From NCBI RefSeq assembly GCF_008632955.1, contig NZ_CP043959.1, positions 6,200,001 through 6,264,000 on the forward strand: DNA of 64,000 nucleotides, given 5' to 3'. A program made the position numbers and the translations under genes. Shown in pieces: positions 1 to 7,820 of this stretch. This DNA is from Streptomyces tendae. Its GTDB lineage: Bacteria; Actinomycetota; Actinomycetes; Streptomycetales; Streptomycetaceae. Below the pieces are notes generated by a model, which worked only from the letters and a program-made list of their open reading frames with translations, searched no databases and was not told where the DNA came from. Numbering within the stretch: position 1 is the first letter of the stretch; each line of letters opens with the position of its first letter.

Positions 1-129
1 GGCGCCGGGGTGGGCGCCCATCCACATCTCCGCCTGCGGTTCGCCGGTCGGTTCGCTGCCGAGCAGCCGCGGGATGGCGGTGGGGGAACCCCAGGCGTAG
101 GGGCGGACGGTGTTGTCGAGGCGGTCCAT
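1..129 (-). CDS. manA: Mannose-6-phosphate isomerase ManA, N-terminal fragment
   Basis: Only the first 43 codons are in the window and the gene runs off the left edge. The N-terminus MDRLDNTVRPYAWGS is typical of type I phosphomannose isomerases, the Zn enzymes that interconvert fructose-6-phosphate and mannose-6-phosphate, and a WMGAHPGA-type segment follows. It is the last visible member of a leftward block (isomerase, Trm112-like, phosphomannomutase), consistent with supply of mannose-1-phosphate for GDP-mannose. The metal ligands lie outside the window, so the call rests on the N-terminus and context. Confidence 0.85.
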   Translation of the reverse strand, partial: MDRLDNTVRPYAWGSPTAIPRLLGSEPTGEPQAEMWMGAHPGA

Positions 130-214
130 GGGGCTCTCTGCGTTCCTTCTGCCGGTTCTCGTGCGGGCGCGCGGGGCCGGGCGCCCACGCGGGGAGGTCA
201 GCAAGCCTCGGGCA

Positions 215-1345
215 TCAGCGGGGTGCCGAGGCGAGCGCGAGGTAGACGGCGGCGAAATCCGTGACGGCGATCAGTTCCGCGAGGGTCTCCAGTTCGCCGC
301 CCTCCTCCGGTTCCAGCTCGCTGATCGGCGTGTCGTGGGTGAGGGCCAGTTCGCGGGCGGCGGGGGCGGCGGTGAGGCCGCCGAGGGGCCGGTCACGGAG
401 CAGCACCACACGCGCGTGCAGGGCGGGTGCCTCCTCCACGCGGTCGCGGAAGAAGTCGTCCGGGTCGGCGCTGGCGGCGAGCGGGCCGGCGAGCAGGGCG
501 CTGTGCGCGGCGAGGGCCTCGGGCAGTTCGGCGACCACGGCGGGCGTGCCGGACAGTTCGGCGAGCGCGGCGGCGAAACGCCGGCCGGCCGGGCCGGCGG
601 AGACGCCCTCGGTCCACACGACCGGCAGGGAGTCGGCGAGTTCGGCGGCCAGGGTCTTGGCCGCGTTGCTGTACGTGGCGACGGCCGGGCCGCAGCGCTC
701 GGCGACGGAGTCGAGGCGGTCGGCGACCTTCTCCAGGGCCTCCGGCGGCGCGCTGAGCAGTCCGGTGCGGTCCAGCAGGGCGAGCAGCGGTGTGAGCAGC
801 GCCCACAGCACTCCGGGTGCGGAGGCGGCGAGGGGTTCGTCGTGGTCGTAGGGCGCGGTCGCCATGGGGACGAACAGACCGCGGCTGCCGCCTGCCTCCT
901 CGGCGAGCGGGGTACCGGAGGGGGCGACGGCGACGACGGTGAGGCCCCGGCGGTACGCCTGCTCGCAGAGCAGGGACAGGCCCGGTTCGGTGCCGTCCGG
1001 GGTGGCGATCAGGAGCAGGTCCACCGACCCGGCCCAGCCCGGCAGTTCCCAGCGCAGGGCGCCCGCGGCGGGCGCGACCCCGGTGGGCGCGAGGCGGGTG
1101 ACCGGGCTGCCGGCGCCGGCCAGGGTGCCGAGCAGGTCGGCGGTCTGCGTGGCGGCGGCTCCGGGACCGGCGATCAGCACGGCGCGGGGGCGGCCGTCGG
1201 GCTTCAGGTCTCCCACGCCCGCCTCGGCGGCGTGGCGTGCCGCGGTGCGGACGCGGGCGCCGGCCTCGGCGGCGCCGCGGAGCAGTGCGCGGTGGTCGGC
1301 CTCGGCGAGGCCTTCCGGTGAGTCGAGCAGCGATTCGTCGAGCAT
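215..1345 (-). CDS. SIS-domain phosphoglucose/phosphomannose isomerase-like protein
   Basis: 376 residues, starting MLDESLLDSPEG. The first half contains a sugar-isomerase (SIS) type Rossmann segment (AVLIAGPGAAATQTADLL near residue 55, then VDLLLIATPDGTEPG). The C-terminal half resembles the PGI/PMI C-terminal domain, with a WTEGVSAGPAGRRFAA segment. This is the actinobacterial protein that normally sits between manA and phosphomannomutase. It probably isomerises a phosphosugar in the mannose branch; exact substrate and activity are inferred. manA begins about 85 bases downstream on the same strand, so co-transcription is likely. Confidence 0.8.
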   Translation of the reverse strand: MLDESLLDSPEGLAEADHRALLRGAAEAGARVRTAARHAAEAGVGDLKPDGRPRAVLIAGPGAAATQTADLLGTLAGAGSPVTRLAPTGVAPAAGALRWELPGWAGSVDLLLIATPDGTEPGLSLLCEQAYRRGLTVVAVAPSGTPLAEEAGGSRGLFVPMATAPYDHDEPLAASAPGVLWALLTPLLALLDRTGLLSAPPEALEKVADRLDSVAERCGPAVATYSNAAKTLAAELADSLPVVWTEGVSAGPAGRRFAAALAELSGTPAVVAELPEALAAHSALLAGPLAASADPDDFFRDRVEEAPALHARVVLLRDRPLGGLTAAPAARELALTHDTPISELEPEEGGELETLAELIAVTDFAAVYLALASAPR

Positions 1346-1411
1346 GGGCGACAGGCTCCGATCGGCGGGGCGTCGGCGGTACGCGGGATGCTCCGGGGCG
1401 TTGGCCTCCGG

Positions 1412-1582
1412 TTATGCCGGGCGGCGGGCCTCGTCGACGAGGAGCACGGGGATGCCGTCGCGGACGGGGTAGGCCAGACCGCAGTCCTGGCCGGTGCAGA
1501 CCAGCTCGGTGTCCTGCTCCTCGAGGGGGGAGTGGCAGGCCGGGCAGGCCAGGATCTCCAGGAGGCCGGCTTCGAGAGGCAT
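1412..1582 (-). CDS. Trm112-family (UPF0434) small zinc-ribbon protein
   Basis: 56 residues: MPLEAGLLEILACPAC at the start, ending DEARRPA with a TAA stop. Cysteines form a CPAC pair near residues 13-16 and a second pair around CTGQDC (29-34), giving a four-Cys Zn knuckle, followed by the YPVRDGIPVLL segment typical of Trm112/UPF0434. In other organisms such proteins act as small activators of methyltransferases; the partner here is unknown. It lies between phosphomannomutase and the SIS isomerase on the same strand, so it probably belongs to the operon. Confidence 0.85.
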   Translation of the reverse strand: MPLEAGLLEILACPACHSPLEEQDTELVCTGQDCGLAYPVRDGIPVLLVDEARRPA

Positions 1583-1721
1583 GAGGGTCCCTTCGCTGGT
1601 GGATGTGCTGGTCAGGGTACCGCTGGTGGGGGGCCGCGCGGCGGGTCCGGGGCGGACCGCCCCGGCCGTCCCCCGAGCGTTCCCCGGTCCCCGCCGCCGC
1701 TGCCGCGGGCGGTCCCGGGGA

Positions 1722-3086
1722 CTACGCCCTGATGAGAGCGAGGGCCTCGTCCCGGACGCGGGTCATCGTGGCCTCGTCGCGGGCCTCGGCGTTCAGCCGC
1801 AGCAGCGGTTCGGTGTTGCTGGGGCGGACGTTGAACCACCAGTCGGCGGCGGTGACGGTGAGGCCGTCCAGTTCGTCGAGGGTGATGCCCTCGCGGCCCT
1901 CGTAGGCGGCCCTGATCGCGGCGATCCGGGCGGCCTGGTCGTCGACGGTGGAGTTGATCTCGCCGGAGCCGGCGTAGCGGTCGTACCGGTCGACCAGTGC
2001 GGACAGCGTGCCCTGCTGCTCGCCGAGCGCGGCGAGGACGTGCAGGGCGGCGAGCATGCCCGTGTCGGCGTTCCAGAAGGCGCGGAAGTAGTAGTGGGCG
2101 GAGTGCTCGCCGCCGAAGATCGCGCCGGTCCTGGCCATCTCGGCCTTGATGAAGGAGTGGCCCACCCGCGTGCGCTCGGGGGTGCCGCCGTTCTCCCGGA
2201 CGACCTCGGGGACGGACCAGGAGGTGATCAGGTTGTGGATGACGGTGCCCTTGCCGCCGTTGCGCGCCAGTTCGCGGGAGGCGACCAGGGCGGTGACGGC
2301 GGAGGGGGAGACCGGTTCGCCGCGCTCGTCGACGACGAAGCAGCGGTCGGCGTCGCCGTCGAAGGCCAGGCCGAGGTCGGCGCCCTCCTCGCGGACCCGC
2401 TTCCGCAGGTCGACGAGGTTGGCCGGGTCGAGGGGGTTGGCCTCGTGGTTGGGGAAGGTGCCGTCGAGCTCGAAGTACATCGGGACGAGGGTCAGCGGCA
2501 GTCCGGCGAACACGGTGGGGACGGTGTGCCCTCCCATGCCGTTGCCCGCGTCGACGACGACCTTCAGGGGGCGGATGCCGGTGAGGTCGACGAGCGAGCG
2601 CAGGTGGGCCGCGTAGTCGTCGAGGGTGTCGCGCCGGGTGACCTTCCCGGTGCCGGCGGCCGGTGCCGGGGCACCCGAGACGCTCCACTGCTCGACGAGG
2701 GCCCGGATGTCCGCGAGGCCGGTGTCCTGGCCGACGGGGGCGGCGCCCGCGCGGCACAGCTTGATGCCGTTGTACCGCGCCGGGTTGTGCGAGGCGGTGA
2801 ACATCGCGCCGGGCAGGTCCAGGGCGCCCGAGGCGTAGTAGAGCTGGTCGGTGGAGCACAGGCCGATCTCGGTCACGTCCGCGCCCTGGGCCGCCGCTCC
2901 CCGGGCGAAGGCGGCCGACAGCCCGGGGGACGAGGGCCGCATGTCGTGGCCGGTGACGACGGCGGTCGCGGCGGTCACCCGGACGAACGCGGCTCCGAAG
3001 AGCTCGGCGAGCGACTCGTCCCACTGGTCGGGGACGACCCCGCGCACGTCGTACGCCTTCACGATCTGCGAGAGATCAGCAGCCAC
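1722..3086 (-). CDS. manB: Phosphomannomutase/phosphoglucomutase
   Basis: 454 residues, the usual length of the alpha-D-phosphohexomutase family. It converts mannose-6-phosphate to mannose-1-phosphate (possibly also the glucose pair). The phosphoserine loop TASHNP is at residues 98-102 (Ser99), the Mg loop DGDADR at 243-248, the sugar-recognition loop GEHS at 326-329, and the phosphate-binding loop RPSNTEP at 421-427, so all four catalytic elements are intact. With manA to its left and the nucleotidyltransferase at 17.0-18.1 kb it would supply GDP-mannose for glycolipids, glycoproteins and wall polymers. Confidence 0.93.
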   Translation of the reverse strand: MAADLSQIVKAYDVRGVVPDQWDESLAELFGAAFVRVTAATAVVTGHDMRPSSPGLSAAFARGAAAQGADVTEIGLCSTDQLYYASGALDLPGAMFTASHNPARYNGIKLCRAGAAPVGQDTGLADIRALVEQWSVSGAPAPAAGTGKVTRRDTLDDYAAHLRSLVDLTGIRPLKVVVDAGNGMGGHTVPTVFAGLPLTLVPMYFELDGTFPNHEANPLDPANLVDLRKRVREEGADLGLAFDGDADRCFVVDERGEPVSPSAVTALVASRELARNGGKGTVIHNLITSWSVPEVVRENGGTPERTRVGHSFIKAEMARTGAIFGGEHSAHYYFRAFWNADTGMLAALHVLAALGEQQGTLSALVDRYDRYAGSGEINSTVDDQAARIAAIRAAYEGREGITLDELDGLTVTAADWWFNVRPSNTEPLLRLNAEARDEATMTRVRDEALALIRA

Positions 3087-3163
3087 GGCCAGCCCTTCCG
3101 GAGGTCCTGTCGGTCACCACAAACTACCCGCAGGGCCCGACGCTCCCGCGCGGGCCCGGCGGA

Positions 3164-3213
3164 CCTGTGGACAACCGGTCCGCCGGTGCCTGTGGACAAG
3201 CCGTCCGCCGGTC
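3164..3213 (+). promoter_or_regulatory. Tandem 25-bp repeat carrying two DnaA-box-like sites
   Basis: Positions 3164-3188 and 3189-3213 are near-identical direct repeats of 25 bases. Each contains TGTGGACAA (3166-3174 and 3191-3199), whose reverse complement TTGTCCACA is the preferred Streptomyces DnaA box. The pair sits in the gap between phosphomannomutase (start 3086) and the end of the permease gene (3217). Function as DnaA binding sites is inferred from sequence only. Confidence 0.55.
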
Positions 3214-3216
3214 CGG

Positions 3217-4833
3217 TCAGGGCAGCATCCAGCCGAGCACCGCCGTGCTCTGGCCCACCACGATCAGGCACATCACGAGCAGCAGGCCGAGGCTCCAGGG
3301 CAGCACCTTGCGCAGCAGGTCACCCTCGCGGCCCGCCAGCCCGACGGCCGCGCAGGCGATGGTGAGGTTCTGCGGCGAGATCATCTTGCCGAGCACGCCG
3401 CCGGAGCTGTTGGCGGCGGCGAGCAGGTCGGGCGACAGGCCGGACTGCTGGGCGGCGGTGACCTGGAGGGCGCCGAAGAGGGCGTTGGAGGAGGTGTCCG
3501 AGCCGGACACGGCGACGCCGAACCAGCCCAGCACCGGGGAGAGGAAGGCGAGTCCCGCCCCGGCCGCCGCGACGAAGTGGCCGATGGTCGCGGCCTGGCC
3601 GGAGAGGTTCATGACGTAGGCGAGGGCGAGGACGCTGGTCACCGTGAGGAGGGCGAACCGCAGTTCGCGCACGGTCGCCAGCCACTCCCTGACCGCCACG
3701 CGTGCGTGCACCTTGAGGACCGCCGCGGTGGTCAGTCCGGCGAACAGCACGAGCGTCCCGCCGGTGGAGACGAGCGGCAGGCTGAACATGTTGCCGCCGA
3801 CGGGCCCGCCGTCCGGGCCGGCGACGTCCAGGAAGGGCCAGTCGTAGGTCTGCGTGGCGCCGGCCAGCCAGTCCTTCACCGCCGGGATCTGCGCCACGGC
3901 GAAGATCGCGACGATCAGCGCGTAGGGGGCGTACGCCCGCAGCACCTCCCCGCGCGAATCCTCCGCGTCCAGTTCCTCGCTGCGCGTGCCGGTCAGCACC
4001 GAGGCCCGTACGGACTCGGCGGCGGGGACGCGGGCGCGGGGGACGGCCATCAGGGCGCCCGCCCCGGCCAGCGCGGCGCCGATGTCGGCGAGCTGGGCGG
4101 AGACGTAGTTGGACGCGGCGAACTGCGCCACGGCGAACGCCACACCGCAGACCAGGGCCGGCACCCAGGTCTCGCGCAGTCCGCGCCGGCCGTCGACCAG
4201 CCAGACCAGCACCAGCGGCACCACGAGGGCCAGCAGCGGGGTCTGACGGCCCACCACGGACGCCACGGAGTCCAGCGGCAACCCGGTGACCTGGGCGAGC
4301 GTGACCACCGGCGTGCCCATCGCGCCGAACGCCACCGGCGCGGTGTTGGCGACCAGCGCGACCACGGCGGCGCGTACGGGGTCGAAGCCGAGGGCGACCA
4401 GCATCACCGCGGAGATCGCGACGGGGGCGCCGAATCCGGCCAGGGCCTCCAGCAGGGCGCCGAAGCAGAACGCGATGACGAGGGCCTGGATGCGGGGGTC
4501 GTCCGAGAGGCGGCCGAAGGAGCGGCGCAGGATGTCGAAGTGGCGGGTGCGGACGGTCATCCGGTAGATCCACAGGGCGTTGACGACGATCCACATGATG
4601 GGGAAGAGCCCGAAGACGGCACCCTGGACGCCGCTGGAGAGCGTCTGGTCCAGCGGCATGCCGTACGCCAGCCAGGCCACGGCGACGGCCACCGCCAGAC
4701 CGGTCAGGCCCGCGAGGTGGGCTTTCAGGCGGACCCCGCCGAGCAGCACCAGCACGGTCACCAGGGGCAGGGCCGCCACGAGCGCGGAGAGGCCGAGCGA
4801 TCCTGCGACGGGTTCCAGTTCCTGGACGTACAC
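3217..4833 (-). CDS. lctP: L-lactate permease family (LctP) transporter
   Basis: 538 residues, almost entirely hydrophobic with about 12-14 predicted membrane spans. LctP-family hallmarks include the AFCFGALLEALAGFGAPVA-type stretch near residues 120-140 and the SGSDTSSNALFGALQ segment near 440. The family imports lactate/glycolate with protons. Start ATG (MYVQELEPVAG) fits an N-terminal loop before the first span. It is monocistronic or last in a leftward unit, with no lactate dehydrogenase nearby, so substrate is inferred from family. Confidence 0.88.
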   Translation of the reverse strand: MYVQELEPVAGSLGLSALVAALPLVTVLVLLGGVRLKAHLAGLTGLAVAVAVAWLAYGMPLDQTLSSGVQGAVFGLFPIMWIVVNALWIYRMTVRTRHFDILRRSFGRLSDDPRIQALVIAFCFGALLEALAGFGAPVAISAVMLVALGFDPVRAAVVALVANTAPVAFGAMGTPVVTLAQVTGLPLDSVASVVGRQTPLLALVVPLVLVWLVDGRRGLRETWVPALVCGVAFAVAQFAASNYVSAQLADIGAALAGAGALMAVPRARVPAAESVRASVLTGTRSEELDAEDSRGEVLRAYAPYALIVAIFAVAQIPAVKDWLAGATQTYDWPFLDVAGPDGGPVGGNMFSLPLVSTGGTLVLFAGLTTAAVLKVHARVAVREWLATVRELRFALLTVTSVLALAYVMNLSGQAATIGHFVAAAGAGLAFLSPVLGWFGVAVSGSDTSSNALFGALQVTAAQQSGLSPDLLAAANSSGGVLGKMISPQNLTIACAAVGLAGREGDLLRKVLPWSLGLLLVMCLIVVGQSTAVLGWMLP

Positions 4834-4986
4834 GTGCGCCTCCCGGATTCCGCCATGCGAAAGCGATTTCTCGCGGGGTCACCGGAATGGTCGTGTCCGC
4901 GACAAGGAGACGTCAATGGGTGTGCGGTGAAGGGATGTGACGGTGGGGGCCGGCGGACGGTGACGCGGCGCGCGGGGCGCGTGGGG

Positions 4987-5406
4987 TCAGTTGTCCGGGG
5001 AGCGGAGGACCCGCAGGTGACCGCGGCGCGCGACCTCCATCGGGTCCGCGCCACGCGCGCCGCCGGCCCCGGCCGCCCGCTCCTGGGGGCGGGCCGCCTC
5101 GCGCACGGCGTTGGCAAGCGCTTCCAGGTCGTCCCCGCTGGGCTGCGCCGGGGCGGACCCGTCGAGCAGGCGGACGACCTCCCAGCCACGCGGCGCGGTG
5201 AGGCGCTCGGAGTGCTCGGCGCACAGGTCGTAGCAGTGGGGTTCGGCGTAGGTGGCGAGCGGGCCGAGGACCGCGGTCGAGTCGGCGTAGACGTACGTCA
5301 GCGTCGCGACGGCGGGACGGCCGCAGGCGGTGCGCGAACAGCGACGTACAGGGCTCACGACGTTGGACGGTACCGCACTCTTGAGCGGGCCGCGACGACT
5401 CTCCAC
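4987..5406 (-). CDS. DUF3499 family protein
   Basis: About 139 residues from a GTG at 5406, chosen because GGGGGAG lies 7-8 bases upstream; the frame stays open further upstream. The family core is clear: PVRRCSRTACGRPAV, then ADSTAVLGPL, EPHCYDLCAEHSERLTAPRGWEVVRLL. Two cysteine pairs (CSRTAC and CYDLC, the latter followed by His) could bind zinc. The C-terminal third is low-complexity. Function is unknown. The family is actinobacterial and conserved next to whiB/manB-type genes, which fits this position. Confidence 0.85.
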   Translation of the reverse strand: MESRRGPLKSAVPSNVVSPVRRCSRTACGRPAVATLTYVYADSTAVLGPLATYAEPHCYDLCAEHSERLTAPRGWEVVRLLDGSAPAQPSGDDLEALANAVREAARPQERAAGAGGARGADPMEVARRGHLRVLRSPDN

Positions 5407-5689
5407 CAGGTCACTCCCCCGTGTCGAGGTGTGAAACGCCCCACATACCCCTTTGGGCACACGTCTGTGACCTGCCCGGACGGCGGGGCGCGGATGCGCG
5501 GCCGGTTCTGATTCCGGTCACCAGTTGGCACAAACACCGTCAAATACCTTGAGGTCATCGGTCCCGGAGAGATACGGAATCGAGCCCAAGCTTGGCTGGA
5601 ATGGTCATGTTGTGACATGGCGTGCGCGTCGGCCGGAAGGCGCGCGGGCGTCGGGCGGGGCGGCGAGACGGCGACTACCCTTCGCTGTG

Positions 5690-6142
5690 ATGGACAGCCC
5701 CGTGACCCCTCGCCCAGCAGGCCCCGGGCCCCGACGCCGTGATCGACATGGCCGGGGCATGCGCGGCCCGATCGCGCCTCCCCAGGTTCCGCTGGCCGCC
5801 AGCCGGGCGGAGACGTTCGCGGATCTGGTGCAGGACTCGGTGGAGCGGCTGGAGCGGCGCTGGCCGCAGCTCGCCGACATCGATTTCCTGGTGCTGGACG
5901 TGCCCCGGCTGGACGGCGCGGCGGGCGCGGGCTGGAGCGACGAGACGGTCCCGCTGGGCGGGACGGTGACCGCGCGCGAGGGACGCCCGGCGCGCGTGGT
6001 GATCTACCGGCGGCCGGTCGAGATCCGCTCCAAGGGCCGTGACGAGCGGGCGGCGCTCGTCCACGAGGTCGTGGTCGAGCAGGTCGCCGACCTGCTGGGA
6101 CTCACCCCGGAGACGGTCGACCCCCGGTACGGGGAGGACTGA
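5690..6142 (+). CDS. Zincin-like 'metallopeptidase' family protein with degenerate active site
   Basis: 150 residues from ATG 5690; no strong ribosome site is visible and an internal Met24 is an alternative. The body (ETFADLVQDSVERLERRWPQL ... VVIYRRPVEIRSKGRDERAALVHEVVVEQVADLLGL) matches the small zincin-like metallopeptidase family that normally ends in HExxHHFG. Here the motif reads HEVVVEQ: His125 and Glu126 remain, but the second zinc His is Val129 and the next position is Glu. It is probably not a peptidase. It diverges from the DUF3499 gene, a pairing seen in other actinobacteria. Confidence 0.8.
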   Translation: MDSPVTPRPAGPGPRRRDRHGRGMRGPIAPPQVPLAASRAETFADLVQDSVERLERRWPQLADIDFLVLDVPRLDGAAGAGWSDETVPLGGTVTAREGRPARVVIYRRPVEIRSKGRDERAALVHEVVVEQVADLLGLTPETVDPRYGED

Positions 6143-6171
6143 GGGCGTCCCCACCGCCCCGGGGGACGCCC
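6143..6171 (+). terminator. Hairpin between convergent genes
   Basis: GGGCGTCCCC (6143-6152) pairs perfectly with GGGGACGCCC (6162-6171) across a 9-base loop. It sits immediately after the zincin-like gene and before the end of the convergent DUF5719 gene, as expected for a bidirectional terminator. Confidence 0.65.
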
Positions 6172-6203
6172 GGCCGCACGGCTACCGCTGCAAAGTCGTA
6201 CGG

Positions 6204-7820
6204 CTACCGCTGCAAGACCGACAGGTCCTCGCTCGCGTCCGGCACCGCCACCATCCCCCGGTCGTCGGGGAGCGGCTGCACCGTGAAGAACGGGACACCG
6301 CCCTCCGTCGAGGACAGCGTGCGTGAGGCGTAGACGGTGGTGCCCGCCTGCGGCTCGACGGTCAGCGCGTACGTGCCCTTCACGCCTGCCGGCACGGGCG
6401 CCTCGATGTCCTGCGTGGTGCCCGACTTGATGGTGTACGTCTTGGTGGCGGGCGTACCGCCCTTGGTGCCCGCCGACGCCGTCACCTTGATCTGGGCGGT
6501 GCCCTCGGGCGAGGTCACCGAGAGCGTCGTCCCCTTGGCGGTGTTGTCCAGCGCCGTCGCGCGCGTCTCGACCGGCCGGGCCGCCGGGATGAACGCCGTC
6601 TCCTGCTTGCCCTCCTTGCCGCGCAGCACCCGCACGGCCGCCACCACCGGAACCGAGCGGTCCGACGCCGTCAGCACCAGGGAGCCCGCCTCGCCACGGG
6701 TGAGGTCGCCCAGGTCGAACCCGGCCGTCATGCCGCCCTTGACGTGCAGCGTCTCGTTGCCGGCCGGGGTGATCAGTCCGGACGGGGAGGCCAGACGCAC
6801 CTTCAGGTCCACGTCGGAGTCACCGGGGGTGAAGGCGACCAGGCGCACGCCGGTGGCGTCCTTGGGGATGCCGGGCATGACCAGGCTGCCCGACGGGTCG
6901 GCCGACGCGGGCAGCCAGTCGCCGCCCAGTTCGTCGTCCAGGGCCTGCACGGCGGCGCCGACCCTGCCGCTGCGGACCACCACGTGCACGGTCACGTCGG
7001 TCTGCTTCTCGTCGGTGAGCGTGGACAGCAGGACCGGCTCGGCGGAGCGCGGCTTCACCGTGATGCCCTCCCCCACCGTCGTCTTGAGCGCGCCGTTCTT
7101 GCCGTAGAGCTCGATGTCCACGACGGCGGCGGAGTCGTCCGGGTTGGTCAGGTGGACGTAGTCGGTGCGGCTGTCGTCGGTGCTCGCGCCGGGGAACCAG
7201 AACTGCGTGTCGGCGGCCGTGCAGGCGACGCCCTGCAGCCCCCGGCCGGTCCCCGCGGTCACCTCGGTGGTCTGCTGCGTGGTCCAGCCGGACGCGAAGC
7301 GGCCGTCGGCGGTGCCGATGAGGGCGGGGGCCTCGGCACCGGAGGCGTCGGCGGTCACCGGCGTGCCGGGCTCCCGCAGCTGAAGCACGGGCTTGTCGGC
7401 CTTGTCCGGCTCGCCGCCCTTCGCGCTCCCCTTGCCGTCCTCGGCGTCCTTGTCGCCCTTCTCGCCGTCCTTCTCGCTCTGCTCGCCGTCGCCGGCCTGT
7501 TCGCCGTCCTTCTCGTCCTTCTCGCCCTTGCCGGTCGCGGCGTCGTCCGGGGCCGACTGCTCGGCGGCCGACCGCAGCGCGGCCGTGCCCTCGCCCTCCG
7601 CGCCCCGCGTGACCGGGGTGAACGACGTGTACGTCGTCTCGGCCAGGTCGGAGATGCTGGGCCGCGGGCACAGCAGGCCGGTGCGCTCCACGGGGAGGGT
7701 GGCCGCCGCCCCGGTCCGCTCGGTGGCGGACCCAACGTCCGGGGCGGAGACCGCGGCGAAGCCGGTGACGGCGGCGAGCGCCGTCGCGCCCGCGATCAGG
7801 GACAGGGTGGTGCGGTTCAC
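6204..7820 (-). CDS. DUF5719 secreted/membrane-anchored protein
   Basis: 538 residues from GTG 7820 (VNRTTLSLIAGATALAAV), an N-terminal signal or anchor of about 20 residues. Residues near 105-155 form a Lys/Glu/Asp/Gly-rich linker; the rest is beta-rich with repeated TVHVVVRSGRVGAAV and TFTPGDSDVDLKVR-type segments, as in DUF5719. The GTGA overlap (7817-7820) with the upstream glycosyltransferase implies translational coupling and a shared role outside the membrane. A 22-base duplication (6178-6193 and 6200-6215) straddles its stop codon. The biochemical function is unknown. Confidence 0.85.
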   Translation of the reverse strand: MNRTTLSLIAGATALAAVTGFAAVSAPDVGSATERTGAAATLPVERTGLLCPRPSISDLAETTYTSFTPVTRGAEGEGTAALRSAAEQSAPDDAATGKGEKDEKDGEQAGDGEQSEKDGEKGDKDAEDGKGSAKGGEPDKADKPVLQLREPGTPVTADASGAEAPALIGTADGRFASGWTTQQTTEVTAGTGRGLQGVACTAADTQFWFPGASTDDSRTDYVHLTNPDDSAAVVDIELYGKNGALKTTVGEGITVKPRSAEPVLLSTLTDEKQTDVTVHVVVRSGRVGAAVQALDDELGGDWLPASADPSGSLVMPGIPKDATGVRLVAFTPGDSDVDLKVRLASPSGLITPAGNETLHVKGGMTAGFDLGDLTRGEAGSLVLTASDRSVPVVAAVRVLRGKEGKQETAFIPAARPVETRATALDNTAKGTTLSVTSPEGTAQIKVTASAGTKGGTPATKTYTIKSGTTQDIEAPVPAGVKGTYALTVEPQAGTTVYASRTLSSTEGGVPFFTVQPLPDDRGMVAVPDASEDLSVLQR

